Shown here one piece after another: positions 24,401 through 36,199 of a stretch of DNA of 64,000 bases; the stretch's first letter is position 1, and each line of letters starts with the position of its first letter. The notes beneath the pieces are model-generated. The model did no database searches. It was not told where the DNA came from and saw nothing but the letters and a program-made list of their open reading frames with translations. The translations under genes were made by a program, and so were the position numbers. Where the stretch lies: NCBI GenBank assembly GCA_026419785.1, contig JAODTK010005606.1:62001-126000 (forward strand). The letters are read 5' to 3'. This DNA comes from Sclerodactyla briareus (Eukaryota; Echinodermata; Holothuroidea; Dendrochirotida; Sclerodactylidae).

Positions 24401-26527
24401 ATTATTTTATTATTATTCTTATTATGATTATTATGATTATCTTATGATTAGTATTATTATTATATTATTATTATTTTGCACACATCATTATTTGCTGTCC
24501 AATTTGTAGACGTGTTTGTATTGTTTTGAGACATTTTATGTTAGGTACCCAATGGACGCCCATCTATTTTAGTTGGTACCGGGACGTTAGCTCCTGAAAA
24601 AAATCGAGAATTTCAACTTTATTAAATTTGTGTGAGTATAAGAGGATCACACAGCTCAATATCTCGTTAATGTCATCTGTCGTTTGCCTGTACAAGTAGC
24701 CCGCTGAGTCCACATACGCTTGCCCCGTTTCACCATAATGAATCCTACATGAATGTACCCAACGAAGCGACCTATACATCCTTAGCATCTTATTTCGATC
24801 TCGTTGCAATTTGGCTCTCAATTGCTTGTCAGTCGTATCTCTTAGACGAGAGGAAAGGAATTTAATTAGACCCCTCAGTAGCTCAGGATGATAGATTGGC
24901 TTTTATGCAGTTGTTGACATTCCGAGTCGTCACCTCTCCCCAAAAGAATCCTCATGATTTTTATGGTAACTATATAGACTTATGCCACGGCCGCAGAAAT
25001 GTTTCCCTGACGTGGTTCATTGATCAGCCCCTAAATCAAATTTTCTAAATGAGTTGTTTTCCACCTTGAACACCGTAATTTGACAGGAATTCGGAAAATA
25101 TAACATAGTGGCATCCCTGAGTTTCATATCTACATCGCTCTCTGAAAATTCAGGTCATTCCATCAGGCTACCAAATATTGTGCAAGTATTGCCTAACGAA
25201 AAACCTCCATTCAATTCCTTCAATCAATCACGCCAGTGAACGGATCGGCTGGAAAATGAAATAAAATAGAACCTTCCGAGATACCAGAACTGACACACAA
25301 CAAGCACAGACAATTTATCAGGCCTCGATCCTTATGCACCATCCCCCCACCCCTTCCTGCTTCTCGGGGTCCCTTGGTAAATCAGTTTCGAGTTATCCTT
25401 CATCGCCCCCTCCTGGGCTGAGGGGTTCGAAATCTCGCTATACAGTAATCCGAGATACGCTCAACTGACTACGCACGATAATAATATAATAATAATAATA
25501 ATAATACTATAATGATGGCTGACGATGATAACAAATTATAACTACTGTCGAACAAGACTCATTAACCGGAAATCCATGATTTTTTTGTTTGAAGGTTGAC
25601 TCCATGGATTGTTTGTCGAAGTCATTGTTTTTGTTTGTAACTGTTTTCACTTTGACTGCGTTTTTTAGAGCCACTGTTAGGGTAAGATACTGACGGATCA
25701 TTAGCCATCAATCAACGGACCTTTTTCACTGACGTATATGTGACAACCATTACCATCAGCTAACAAGCTTAACAGTTCCAAGAGCTGATAGTTAGGCCAC
25801 GCCCACTCCTAGCACTGATTTCGTATACCAAATTACGTCCACCTTGACAACACCAGCTGATTACTGATCACGTAACCCTTTTGCGTTCGAGTCGTCGTGG
25901 CAAAATTATCTATCACTAACAGCGACAAACGCAACCCTTGTGTCAATTGCCCGTTACGTAACCGGGATATTGAAAATTCATGGGCATTCTGTCTGAGAGC
26001 ATTCTGAGAAACGTATAATATGCCATCCGAAGGATTTAATTAATTTGTGTTGCTGCAGCAGGACCCAACCCCGTCCTGCGAGAACTGAAGTGCTGGGATT
26101 ATTATCACATACCTTTCGGTTTTGGATGCCGTTTTCCATGCGCCTTTCAGGCTGTGGTTGAGCTTGATTTTCCTTCGATGATTACACTGAATAGGTAGCA
26201 TGCCATTTTTACACTTGATGTACGTCCGCCAGGAGTGTTCCCCTCAGAAAATAGACCCTTATTGTTTCATATCATATCAATTTGCGGATTTATCCTCTCA
26301 TGCTGGTTCATTGCCACTATCCGAAGTACACATTCGACTTTGCAGCTCAGCTTGTAAGACCATATTTAGCATGAATCCGGCTAATCATTTCCACATTTCC
26401 TTCAAATTGTCCGTCTATTGGTGATATTGATTTCATCCAGTGACGGTAATTTCAGTTAACGTGTCTGCCTTAACTTCAAGTTGTCGTCAGCTTCGCAACA
26501 TCACTATCAGAGTAGCCTATGGCAGAA

Positions 26528-26690
26528 ATGTTGACTCGAGTCATGACGCGGACCGAGTCGACTCGAGTCACTATTTTCGTGACTTGTCGACTTGAATTGA
26601 ATTTTCGCATTGACTTGTGACTTGACTTGGAGTCGGCGATAACTTGCTTGTCCGCAACGCAATTCAATCCCGACTTTGGCTTAATTGTAG
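26528..26690 (+). repeat. GACTCGAGTC / GACTTG array, left, copy 2
   Basis: Counterpart of 17,415-17,580, with the motif GACTCGAGTC next to GACTTGTGACTTGACTTGG. Confidence 0.75.
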
Positions 26691-28439
26691 AGATCTCCGT
26701 GTCAGAATTTCAACAAAATTACAATTTGCTAATTAGAATCCCGACTTCGGCTTCCTTCCCGGCCCTAAAGAATCAATTCGTAACGTACAAGTAAACGATA
26801 TGCCATCCATAGAAAACACCAAAATCTGTGCCGCGAGATTGGTTTCCCAGTTCCTTTGCAACGTGAACAGTCTACCGGCATAGTGATATCATAAAGCATG
26901 CCAGGCAGCAGCACAGAGTACATACGGCAGATGGTCAAGAATATGACACCTTCGGCTGATCCCCGATTGTCGTTGATATTGGACCATACTCACGTACCGG
27001 GATGGTGTAGGACAGGGTTTTTTTTTGCTGCATAATGAGTTCGACTGTCCACTGTGTGCATCATAGTATTTGGGGGCAGTCTCGATTGATATATCGAGAT
27101 CTGTCACAGTGCAGACGCGTATGTGTATTTCCGTCACGTTGGGGCACTCCTTTTTTTCAGGGATTCCAAATTTTGTTTTGGATTGTTCGAGGCGATTAAT
27201 AAGTACTCTCATCATTGAAAAGAAAAGAAAGCATGTTCTTTCATATTCTGACGTTTAAATCACAAAAAGGCTAAAAATAGCTAATCTTGGAAGAGTAACG
27301 TCGCCTCATTTTCAGGAATCTGATTGAGTACAATCATTCCTGTCATGTTCCTCAATATTTCATCCGTCCTCTTCCTCCATTTTCCAAAACCCTAGTTAGT
27401 TGTTGTAGTTTGAAACGTATCAACCACTTTCAAGCCAGAGCTCATTTGATGGTGCACCATCACTGATTTTTCATTGTTCATTTTGCTAGGATCGTATATA
27501 GTTTCAGTACAAGACATTTTGTGCGGTGGAATGCTACCTCTCACTTGACAGTTGACAGTTGCATGCCCACATTGCCATACTAGTATTATACTTCATGAAG
27601 CCACTCCTTGTTGCCCAGGCACTGTTCATTAAGCACTTGAACCATCTGTTTGATTTTTCAAAGTTCTCTTTATACAGTTTTTATTCCCCATGTATAAACC
27701 CTTATCAGTTATATGCCTATCAGGCTTTTGAACTCAATCTTTCAATTTTCAATACCACCCTTGCTGACATTTGTAAGGAGGCCCTTTCCCATTCTGCTAA
27801 AACATGTACCTACCCCCCCCCAGACGTGTGGATCTTGCAGATCACATCATTCCTCTAGTCGTCTCTTGATCATTACATTAAATATGGTTGACTGAATCTT
27901 TGGTTTGTTTTCACTCATGTTTGCACTTGTGTGGTTTTGTACTTATTAATAATTTGAAGGTTGTTGCTTTGTGTGGGATTTCCCACTGTATTCAGTCAAG
28001 GGGTGGAATGAGGACAAGTGGTAACTGCACAGTTTTCATTATTTGTGATGTTGATGACATCAGATTAGATGGATGTATGCATCCTTCCCTTGTGAATGTG
28101 GGTGGTTATGACGTGATGTGCGAAAGATGGGAGAATTCTTGCATGAATGGTACTAATGTCTAATACTCCACTGACTCCTGACGGCTATGGGTACTACACC
28201 AAATGTGGTCATGGTGACAGACTGGACCACAGCGAAGGCTTTGAAGGATGTGATGTCTGTTTCATGATTCCAGCAGTCTGCCCCGATTCACCTATTTCAG
28301 TTTGCGGTCCTCCATGTAACTGTGTCTTAATCATGAATCCTTTGGCGGCTTCATAGTGTAAGATGACTGCGGACAAAGTATGTTGTCGCACCCAACGGTC
28401 ATGCCTGGAGCCTGCAAGACAAAATTTGATACATTTACT

Positions 28440-28632
28440 AGTGACTTGTGACTTGAATTTGTGACCTGAACTTGCATTCAAGTCTAACTGACTTGACTTG
28501 ACTTGACTCGCTACTACTGCCCGACTTGTACTTGACTTGGAGCCGAGGCGACTGACTTGTGGGCTTTACTGGCCTTGCAGCTCTCTGACTTGTGACTTGA
28601 CTTGGACCCTTGTCAACAAGTGGACTTGTTCA
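28440..28632 (+). repeat. GACTTG-rich array, right, copy 2
   Basis: Counterpart of 19,380-19,562. It shows clean tandem GACTT units (ACTGACTTGACTTGACTTG near 28,490). Confidence 0.8.
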
Positions 28633-29123
28633 CCATCCTGGCCTTGGTAATTTGAAATGCCATGCTAGGTTTGTTGTACTTTCAAATCGCTGAGACTTGC
28701 TCTGGGATCAGAGGAGAAGTGTACTGTTTCATTGTAAGTAATGGGGGAGGGAGGGAGGGGGGATTGGGGGTAAGATAGGTGTGCCACATAGAGTGCATGA
28801 GTTAAATATTCAGGTTTGAACGCTCAATGCATGCCGCCGTATGGAGTCATTCAGCTTATATTCCATCACAAATGCAATTATTGGCTCCATGATCATGGTG
28901 GTCAAATTTTAAGGGCTCCATAAGCCTCACCCCAGTGAGTAAATGGAAATTCTGGGGTCAATGTTGCCCTGATCGATAGTTTGTGAAGCAAATCCCTGAA
29001 TTCTCGACTTCCCCTGGGTTTCCCCGATAACAGTAACAAAGTTTATTCGTCCCATCTGTTAATTTCTCCTCCCGTTTGATTTTAATTTTCACACAGTAAT
29101 TCTTCTGGCGGGCTAGGTCAATG

Positions 29124-29182
29124 TCCCCCCCCCCACTTTGGTCCTTGTACCCCCACTTGGTCATGTCCCCCCTCCCACTTCT
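29124..29182 (+). repeat. 20-bp tandem repeat with C-runs, copy 2
   Basis: CCCCCCACTTTGGTC and CCCCCACTTGGTCATGTC units, matching 20,071-20,130. Confidence 0.75.
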
Positions 29183-29299
29183 GAGAGGATGACGCCTATG
29201 TTTCCCAGGCTTGGTGTGTAATCGCTATAGCCCAGTCATACGTCTGTGTTGACTGTTCATTCACACTAGATAAGCTACAATCAGCCCTGGTAGCAGTAT

Positions 29300-29445
29300 T
29301 GTGTCCGCGACACCGGCACATCCGACGCCAACACCGACACCGGTACTCTCAACACCAACACCGAAACCGGTATCGAAAATAGGAGCCTAACACGACACAG
29401 ACGTGTCCGACAACCGACACCACCACACCCGACACCCAACACCTG
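29300..29445 (+). repeat. CCGACA/CCAACA minisatellite, copy 2
   Basis: Matches 20,240-20,385 unit by unit with small gaps. Confidence 0.8.
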
Positions 29446-30471
29446 AAAATAGTGGCTTAGGAATCAAGCACCTATCTAAACACATAGCGTTTAGTATATG
29501 TTCATTTGATCAACATGTTTAGAGTTGGGATAATATTGCATATGGGGCAAATAAAACACACATACTTTTGCAACGCTTGGACATACCAAAGTTGACATCA
29601 ATACCAGTCCCATATAAGGTTATATGCACCCTAGGGTCTGGGCTTACCCCCATGTACTGCCTATTATTCTGAACCCCTTTCCCTACCCTGGTCCAAGCCA
29701 GGTCCTGTGCTATACCAAAGGCCTATTCTACTATACTATGAATTATGAACCCGACAAAGCCTTTTTCCTAGGGAAGATTCTAAAGATGTAAGAATCGATC
29801 CCTATGTGAATGCTTCAAATCTACATTAAACTTCGCAATATTCGAGAAAATAAGTAACAATGATATATCTATTGAAAATTAATGCATCTTTCCGGATACC
29901 CCAACTCATCTCAGGCCCCTGCTAACGATTTTTTACTGGGGGTGCTGAGCTTTCCTGACAAAAAGACACCTCACCACCCTACCCCCTCCGAAAACCCTAT
30001 ATTTTCCCGTCATTTCCTCCATTTTTTCAAATTTTTTCTTTGCACAATTTTTTATCACTTTTTTTTGGTATTCCATAGAGAATAGCGTGATTCCCGATAA
30101 TAGACGTATCCCTTCCGCGGTAACGGTATCTAATCTGTTAATTTACGCACGAGACAAGGGCGACCCCCATGAGCACAGCAAAATAACAGCGAACTGCGGG
30201 CGTAATAGCCAGGTTTCCGGGTGCGAGGGTAAAGTTAACTCAGGGTCCCCATTAATGGACCGCGCCGTCAGTGAGGGTATAAGGGAAGGGAGTGGCCTGC
30301 TTTTCAAATTAATCACTTGATAATAATTACTTTCATTGTCTTTCATTGGTAATGATCGGGGAGGCGATCTTGTGTTGATTATTGCGGGGACATATGAGGG
30401 TACCACTATCTAAGCGGAGCGCCACCATGGGTTGTAGCGAACACGGGGAATTTGCAGTTTTACAGACCCCC

Positions 30472-32165
30472 AGATTGCAGGAAACGACACTTCTGGGGTC
30501 ATAAGCCAGTAAGCATGCAACAACCTAAAATCGTGCAATGAATCCCGATTTTTTGACATTCTTGAAGGAAACTGATCAATGCTGATTCGTACAATTCGGG
30601 CCGCCACCGTCAGTTGTTGACGCGTAGTGGTACAAGATTTTCTTTGTTTTCGGCCCCGCCCCCCCCCACCCCACGATTGAAAGAAACCGAATCCGGACCG
30701 TATGGCAGTAAGCAATGTCCCAAAATTTGGCAATAAATTTCATAATTCATATTCTTGAAACGTTCTTGATCTTGAGGAGGGGATACTGGCCAACGTCCCG
30801 GTGGAGCCAAGGGAGCCAAGCGGTCGGGGAAAAAGGTTGTGCATGCGTGAAAAAAAAAACGGAAGACATTAATCATGATTGGCCGCGAGATGAACTCTGA
30901 CTGCCACTTGGAACTTTCCGCTATCGTTAATGTTCACGATAGCTTTAGGTAGATTGTTCCAATCTTGAACGTTCTCGAAAGAAGGAAAACTTATTCGCCG
31001 TCTTTATTGCTGCTAGTGTGACGAGTCTTGTGGTGGTGTGCCGAGAGGGTCGAATAACAGGTGACGTGGAGTGGTGTGTACTAAGGGAATCGAAAGGTGA
31101 CATGATTGCCTATTTTTAAAAAGTAGTGAGCCAGCGAACATGACGGCCTGGTTGCAAGAGGCTGCCATCCCGACTCCGTCTTCATATTGGCAACGACCCC
31201 GGGGGACCTAGATTTGAAGTCGTTCAAGCAGATTCTAGCAGCCCGTGAAAAAGATTCAAGGGTATGAATTAAGTTAGCAGTATGAGGGACCCACACACTC
31301 GGGAAATATTCAAGTAGGGGTTCGTAGGCGTACTAAGGATTATAGGCGGCTCCTTGACGCCTTGTGGGCAAGTGATGGAGATTCCCATAAGGAAACGCAA
31401 GAGGTGTGACTCGCCGTGGCAGCGATTAGTTTACATGATCATTCCAAGACAGATTACTAGTCAGGGTAACACCCAAGTAGGAAGTGAACTTAGTCTCTTG
31501 CAGAAAGGAGTTCTGTAGCGTAATTATAGCCAAAAAATCCTTGGCCTTTTCAGCATGGGTTAAGACGCATAACAAAACATTGTTTAGCATGAAGCTCATC
31601 TGCCATTTATTTTGGCAGCTCTTACTAGCGTGGTTAAGATCCTCTGGAGGGTTCTGTGATCACTGTGTTATGAATTTCTATGGCAACACACAGTCATCGG
31701 CAAATAATCTAAGTCTTGAAGGAACTGATCGATGGTATCCTCACAATTCGGCCAGCCGCCACCATCGTGGACGCGTAGGGTACAAGGGAAAATTTTCGTT
31801 TTATAGAAACCCCCAGATTGCAGGAAACGGACATTACGCACTGTATTGGCAGTGAGCAACGTCTCTAAATTGTATTCGGAAACGTGCATGAAGAACTAAT
31901 TGATGTTATCCTACAATTCAGTCCAGCACAGTGGATCCCGTATAGGTACAAGGAAGTTTTGAGCCTTATGAATCACCCAGATTGCCGGAACGGTGCTTCC
32001 CAGTTTATGGCAGAGTAAGCAGCACCCCAAAATTGACAATGAATTTCTGAAATGTATATCTCAAGAAACACTCTTGACGGAACTGATCTACGTTTATTTC
32101 ATTACAATTCGCGCCACCATCGTTGGCCAGTACGTACAGAAAATAGTCTTACAGTGTCTCCCCCC
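30472..32165 (+). repeat. About 190-bp satellite array, interrupted by a LINE
   Basis: Units run about 30,472-30,680, 30,681-30,769 joined to 31,714-31,810, 31,811-31,976, and 31,977-32,165. Each has CAGATTGCAGGAAACG (or a variant), TATGGCAGTAAGCA, a CCCCAAAATTG...AATGAATTTC motif, CTTGA.GGAACTGATC, CAATTCG...GCCACC, and CGTAGGGTACAAG. The last unit ends in a C-run. The second unit is split by the LINE listed next. A stray divergent unit may lie at about 35,385-35,470. Confidence 0.7.
30770..31713 (-). mobile_element. 5'-truncated CR1/Jockey-type LINE, C-terminal reverse transcriptase region
   Basis: On the minus strand, going downwards from 31,713, the translated pieces follow LINE order. 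RLRLFADDCVLP carries the FADD catalytic motif (about 31,680-31,713). FTSYLGVTLTSNLSWNDHV is the family's YLGV block (about 31,430-31,490). PHTANLIHTLE then AARICLNDFKSRSPG and GWQPLATR occupy 31,081-31,296. A region reading NLPKAIVNINDSGKFQVAVR lies near 30,900-30,965, and a Pro-rich tail resembling other family members ends near 30,780. Several frameshifts and stops separate them, so it is inactive. It sits inside a satellite unit; TCTTGA occurs at both edges (30,764-30,769 and 31,714-31,719), which would be the target-site duplication. Confidence 0.75.
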
Positions 32166-32169
32166 CCCC

Positions 32170-33095
32170 CCCCCCAACATGGACAGAGCATTGGGAATTT
32201 TAGAATATCCAGTTGGAAATTTCTGACAGGTCGCCAGATTGTATATTTACGACTGAGGTCCGAGGCCCATAGTCAACTTTGTTAATTTTCTAACTCAATC
32301 AAAAGGACTATTTCTTATTAATGTAGAAACGGTGAAATACAATTGAATTGTAATTATTTTTTTAAATCAAAACAGATAAATTTGCAAAAATTTCGCGCAT
32401 AATAAGCCTTCTTCCTTCAACTAGAACCGCATATTTACAACGAATGCAGTGATTGGCTGTCGGTATTTGTATGCCGTAAAAAAAAAAGTGTCGCCAGGGG
32501 TAGGGGCAGGGGGCGCGTGCCCCCTCGAAAACTTTGTCCCCCCTTTCCCCCCCCCCCCAATGGAGATTTGTGGATTTTCGAAAGAATACTTCTGTAGTCA
32601 GTAATGCACTACCATTTTGGGAACAGATCTGGCAAAAACGGAAAATATCACGAGAAAGGCAGTAATGTGCCAAATTCCCGCCTCGATTGCGATGAAAGTG
32701 AAAATCCGCGCGTGGTACTAGAAGTGGAATCGTCCCGTAGATTATACCCGTTATTTATCCGCACACTCTATGGAAATTGCCACCTCACTGGCCCCTACCT
32801 AACTCATACATATATGTGAGTGTTATATACTGAAATTCTACACAACTTCTCATTGATCTTAAAACTACAGCCAACCTCTTTTTTTTTTTTTTTTTTTTTT
32901 TTTATAACTGAGCCCATCAGCCTTCGGTCCGTTTCTTCCTCCCTCGACCACGAGCGAGTTTGGAACTACAGTAGCTTAGGCTTATCAGACTGCTTCGATT
33001 TTCAACGCATGTTTTCCCCTCCAGGGGGTACTGCTACTGCTACTGAGATCGCAAATGTCCCCAATTCTTCTGTGAAATCCTCTTTTTTTTTCCCG
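32170..33095. other. No recognised gene; C-runs and a T-run
   Basis: Contains a C-run at the end of the satellite, another near 32,549-32,560, and a run of 25 T at 32,879-32,903. A segment of the type CGCGTGCCCCCTCGAAAACTTTG before the C-run resembles other C-run-bordered repeats in the window. No coding region is recognised. Confidence 0.5.
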
Positions 33096-33096
33096 A

Positions 33097-33470
33097 TGTG
33101 TCGGGAAAACTAGCCAGTGAAATTTTTGCGCGCTTCGCGCCGCACTGGTGGCAGTTGGGGTGTCGAGCACAAATTTTGAATATTCGGGACAAAAAGTCTT
33201 GGGAAAAAATAGGACCAAGGTCTGACCAAATGTTAAAATTTTCAAAACCGATTACAGGATTTGTCATCACAAAATGCCCCGATTTGAAGCTGGGTACATG
33301 CAGCTTAAAACGCTCGGCAGATCATTTCGGCCTCTGGGGGCTTGCGCAACCAAGAATTTTCTGTGCGCTCCGCTTAGGTGGTATTCTTGTGCCCCTCACA
33401 CAAATTCTGTGCCCCCTTGTGCCCCCCCCCCCCCATTGTTGAAACATTCTGGTGACGCCCACTGATTGTA
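33097..33470 (+). repeat. Dispersed repeat family G, copy 1
   Basis: Shares with 33,785-34,045 the order AGGTCTG.CAAA, ATGTT.AAATTTTC, a CACAAAATGC motif, CTGGGGGCTTGC, AACCAA.AAT.TTCT, GCGCTC, and GTGCCCC. It ends in a C-run and TGGTGACGCCCACTGA. No open frame of note. Confidence 0.6.
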
Positions 33471-33636
33471 TGATAATCAATTGTGCTAATTGTTATGATT
33501 AGATATGAGGGTTAGGGATAGCTTTCTCGTCACCAATACGTAATGGCTTGAACATACAAATAGCGTCTGGGTAGTCACTGAAGGGACATCCGAGATCCTG
33601 TTTTTCCAGATGTTTCGGGGTACCCCACCCCCCCCA

Positions 33637-33772
33637 AAAAAAATAATCTATATAATATATAGATATATATATATATATATTATATATGGATATATTATAT
33701 AAGATATATATATATCTCTATATAGAATCTATATATATATAATATTATTATAGATATATATAATAATAACAC
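33637..33772. repeat. AT microsatellite
   Basis: Long (TA)n with occasional G or C interruptions, lying between two family G copies. Confidence 0.9.
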
Positions 33773-33784
33773 ACTGTTGAACAT

Positions 33785-34045
33785 TAAAGTCGGGGCACGA
33801 TTAGACCCCGAGGTCTGGCAAAATGTTCAAATTTTCCACCGGATGACGAAATTATTGACCACAAAATGCTTGGAATGCAGCCAAAACGCATCTGGGGGGC
33901 TTGCCGTAACCAAAAATATTCTTGGGCGCTCTCCGGCCAACTAACATTGCGCTCCCGCGTATATAAGTATTCCTGGTGCCCCACTAGAATGTTCCTGTCC
34001 TCCCCATGCCCCAGTATGAAAAGTCGGCGACGCCAACTGACTTAC
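33785..34045 (+). repeat. Dispersed repeat family G, copy 2
   Basis: Second copy in the same orientation as 33,097-33,470, ending GCGACGCCAACTGA. The two flank the AT microsatellite. Confidence 0.55.
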
Positions 34046-34049
34046 TGCC

Positions 34050-36195
34050 ACCATTTATGATAGAAGGCCTGAAAAACGCCTCGAATGTGCGCACAGTAAC
34101 CATTCTAAAAATTCCGGGGCAAAGTTCGTCGTCCCTCCCGTAGCCCATGTTGTCGGTCCGCTGTCAGTAAGAATTACATTACAATACCAACCCAGGAAAG
34201 AGCCTACTTACTACTGCCCAGGAGTTCATTGAAATTTTGCATAAAAAACACAATATCCCTGAGTATAGCATTCCATCTAAGGCCGTAAAATGCCAAATTA
34301 TTTATGGAATGAACGTGGTATGTTCAGTAGTGTCTTGCTGCATCGATTGCATCTAAGGCCCCCTGAAATGCAAAAATTCTCTAGAGTGGAGAAAGGGGGG
34401 CATCGGCGGTTCCTCTGAAAAGTGAAATAAATTTACTAAACGTAATTGCTGCCCTCCGATTCGATTTGGCAGATCGCATCTGGACACGTGAAAATACGAA
34501 ATTGTTTCTAGAATGAAGTGAGAATTTCGGAGTGCTATACTGTCACCAATCGCATCTACTGTCACCGGGAAATGCACAAAATTTTGCATGACCCCCTCCC
34601 TTAGACCCCTCCCCAGATCCATTATCACACTTCAGCCTACGCCTCAAAATTAGTTCTTACGCCCACTGACTGTTACTTGAGATCGATACTGTTGCCAGTC
34701 TGTGTGTCAGTTGTGAGCTGTGGCGAACAGGGCCGCCCATACCCTCTCATCTTCAAATAACGAGAAGGCCACGATAAGGCCATTTGAATGCACTGATAAA
34801 TAGCACTTGGTATAGAGAGACCACAGTCCATCCCGAAAAACAGTTTCTTAGATGGAGTTGGCTCAATCGAACTCACTTCACGAACTCCATATCGTGAAAC
34901 TCTTGGTCTCGATGATCCATTTTCACAAAGTTGACAAAAACTCTTAAAAATAAAACCAGAGAGCCCCAAATGACAAAAAAACGAGAACGCAAAATGCACA
35001 TTTCAGTATAGGGGTGTGGTGAGTTGGAAAAATGAATCTAGCCAGATTGAATTTTTTAAAGATGGATTGGCGTCGTGCTAGAGTCCAGCCAACAAGCGAC
35101 GGCGAATTTTGCATGACGTCACGACATAAATATAGTAATGTGCAGCACAACTCGGTAATCGGAATCACAAACTTTCAATATTTATTATATCAATTCTTTT
35201 GGAAACGGAAAAAATGCGTGAAATATACCATTTGGTTTCAATTATCTACATTGCGGGTTGGTGCAGGATATTGTTTACAAGATTTTTAATTGACGAACAA
35301 CTCCAGCTTTAATTCTTCAACCCCCCCCCCCCCCCCCCCCCAATCATATGGCACTAGTACGTCCCTGGTGGGGAGCGGGCACTTCCCGCGACTTATGGCA
35401 GTATGCGATCACTGAAAATGACAATAAAAATTTCCGTAAAATGATACCGATGTTAATCCTTAAATTTCTTTATCATGGTGTCCATTCCTACCATAAGCCA
35501 GTCTTAGAGATATGCCATCGAGATTTATTCAAGTGGTTGGAGGCTTGCAGATTGAACATTGCTGAACATCACGTCAAGGGGCATGTGGGCATTTTTCGGG
35601 CAGTTGATTGAAGGAATTGAGCCAGTCAGCAGAACATTTGGTCACTTCTTCAGATTAGTATCCGCTCAAAATTTTCGTCCTATTCAGCGCGTTGATCAGA
35701 GGGGGGCGCACCCGGGCAGCGGCCCCCCCTAAAAAATCTCGAGAGGACATTTTTTTTTTGGACGGCCTGAGAGCGTGAGTAAGTTGACACAAGCCCTAGC
35801 TGCCATCTCTCACAGTCAGAAGAAGCACTACGATGGGGAGGGTTGTATTGTTAGTATCTTAAGCTCCTCAAAAGCGATCGCGTATCCAGGCACGGCAAAC
35901 TCGACTATTAGTTACGGACCGAGTGCGTTCGTTGTCCAGGGCTATGATGATTTGCGACGACTTGTGGTGATTTCCCCAGATTAGAGCGGCAACGGCTTTG
36001 AATTGTTGTGCGGCGAAAAACAAACATCTCTTGATGATGAAGAAAATAGAAACATTTCCGGTCGCGGATATTTGAGCCATGGCGTCAACAGGTGGGGGAC
36101 GGGAGACATGTCTACCCCCCCCCCCCCCACTCCCCTCTCAAAAGTCCGGGGGATATCAATCGTTTGTCCCCCAACTTTCCGGACCGTAATATCGC
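34050..36195. other. No recognised gene; C-runs
   Basis: Holds a C-run of 21 bases (35,321-35,341), a possible divergent satellite unit (about 35,385-35,470), and a C-rich repeat end CTTACGCCCACTGACTG near 34,657. Open frames of 70-108 residues occur on both strands with no recognisable domain. Confidence 0.5.
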
Positions 36196-36199
36196 GTTG

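Larger units (their letters stand above)
21622..30675 (+). repeat. Large direct duplication, copy 2 (about 9.05 kb)
   Basis: Second copy of the 10,768-21,575 block, separated from it by about 45 bp rich in C- and G-runs. It lacks the L2-like LINE. The match to copy 1 is interrupted between about 22,720 and 24,040. Most differences are single-base gaps. The block ends within a satellite unit whose array carries on downstream. Confidence 0.85.

Noticed and set aside
27888-28356. Cys-containing open frames suggesting an EGF-like or zinc-binding protein
   Set aside because: Cys spacing fits no known domain, and the counterpart in copy 1 (about 18,840-19,240) does not preserve it.
30919-30947. 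Hairpin GCTATCGT...ACGATAGC as a terminator or regulatory element
   Set aside because: It lies within the translated C-terminal part of the minus-strand LINE and is explained by it.
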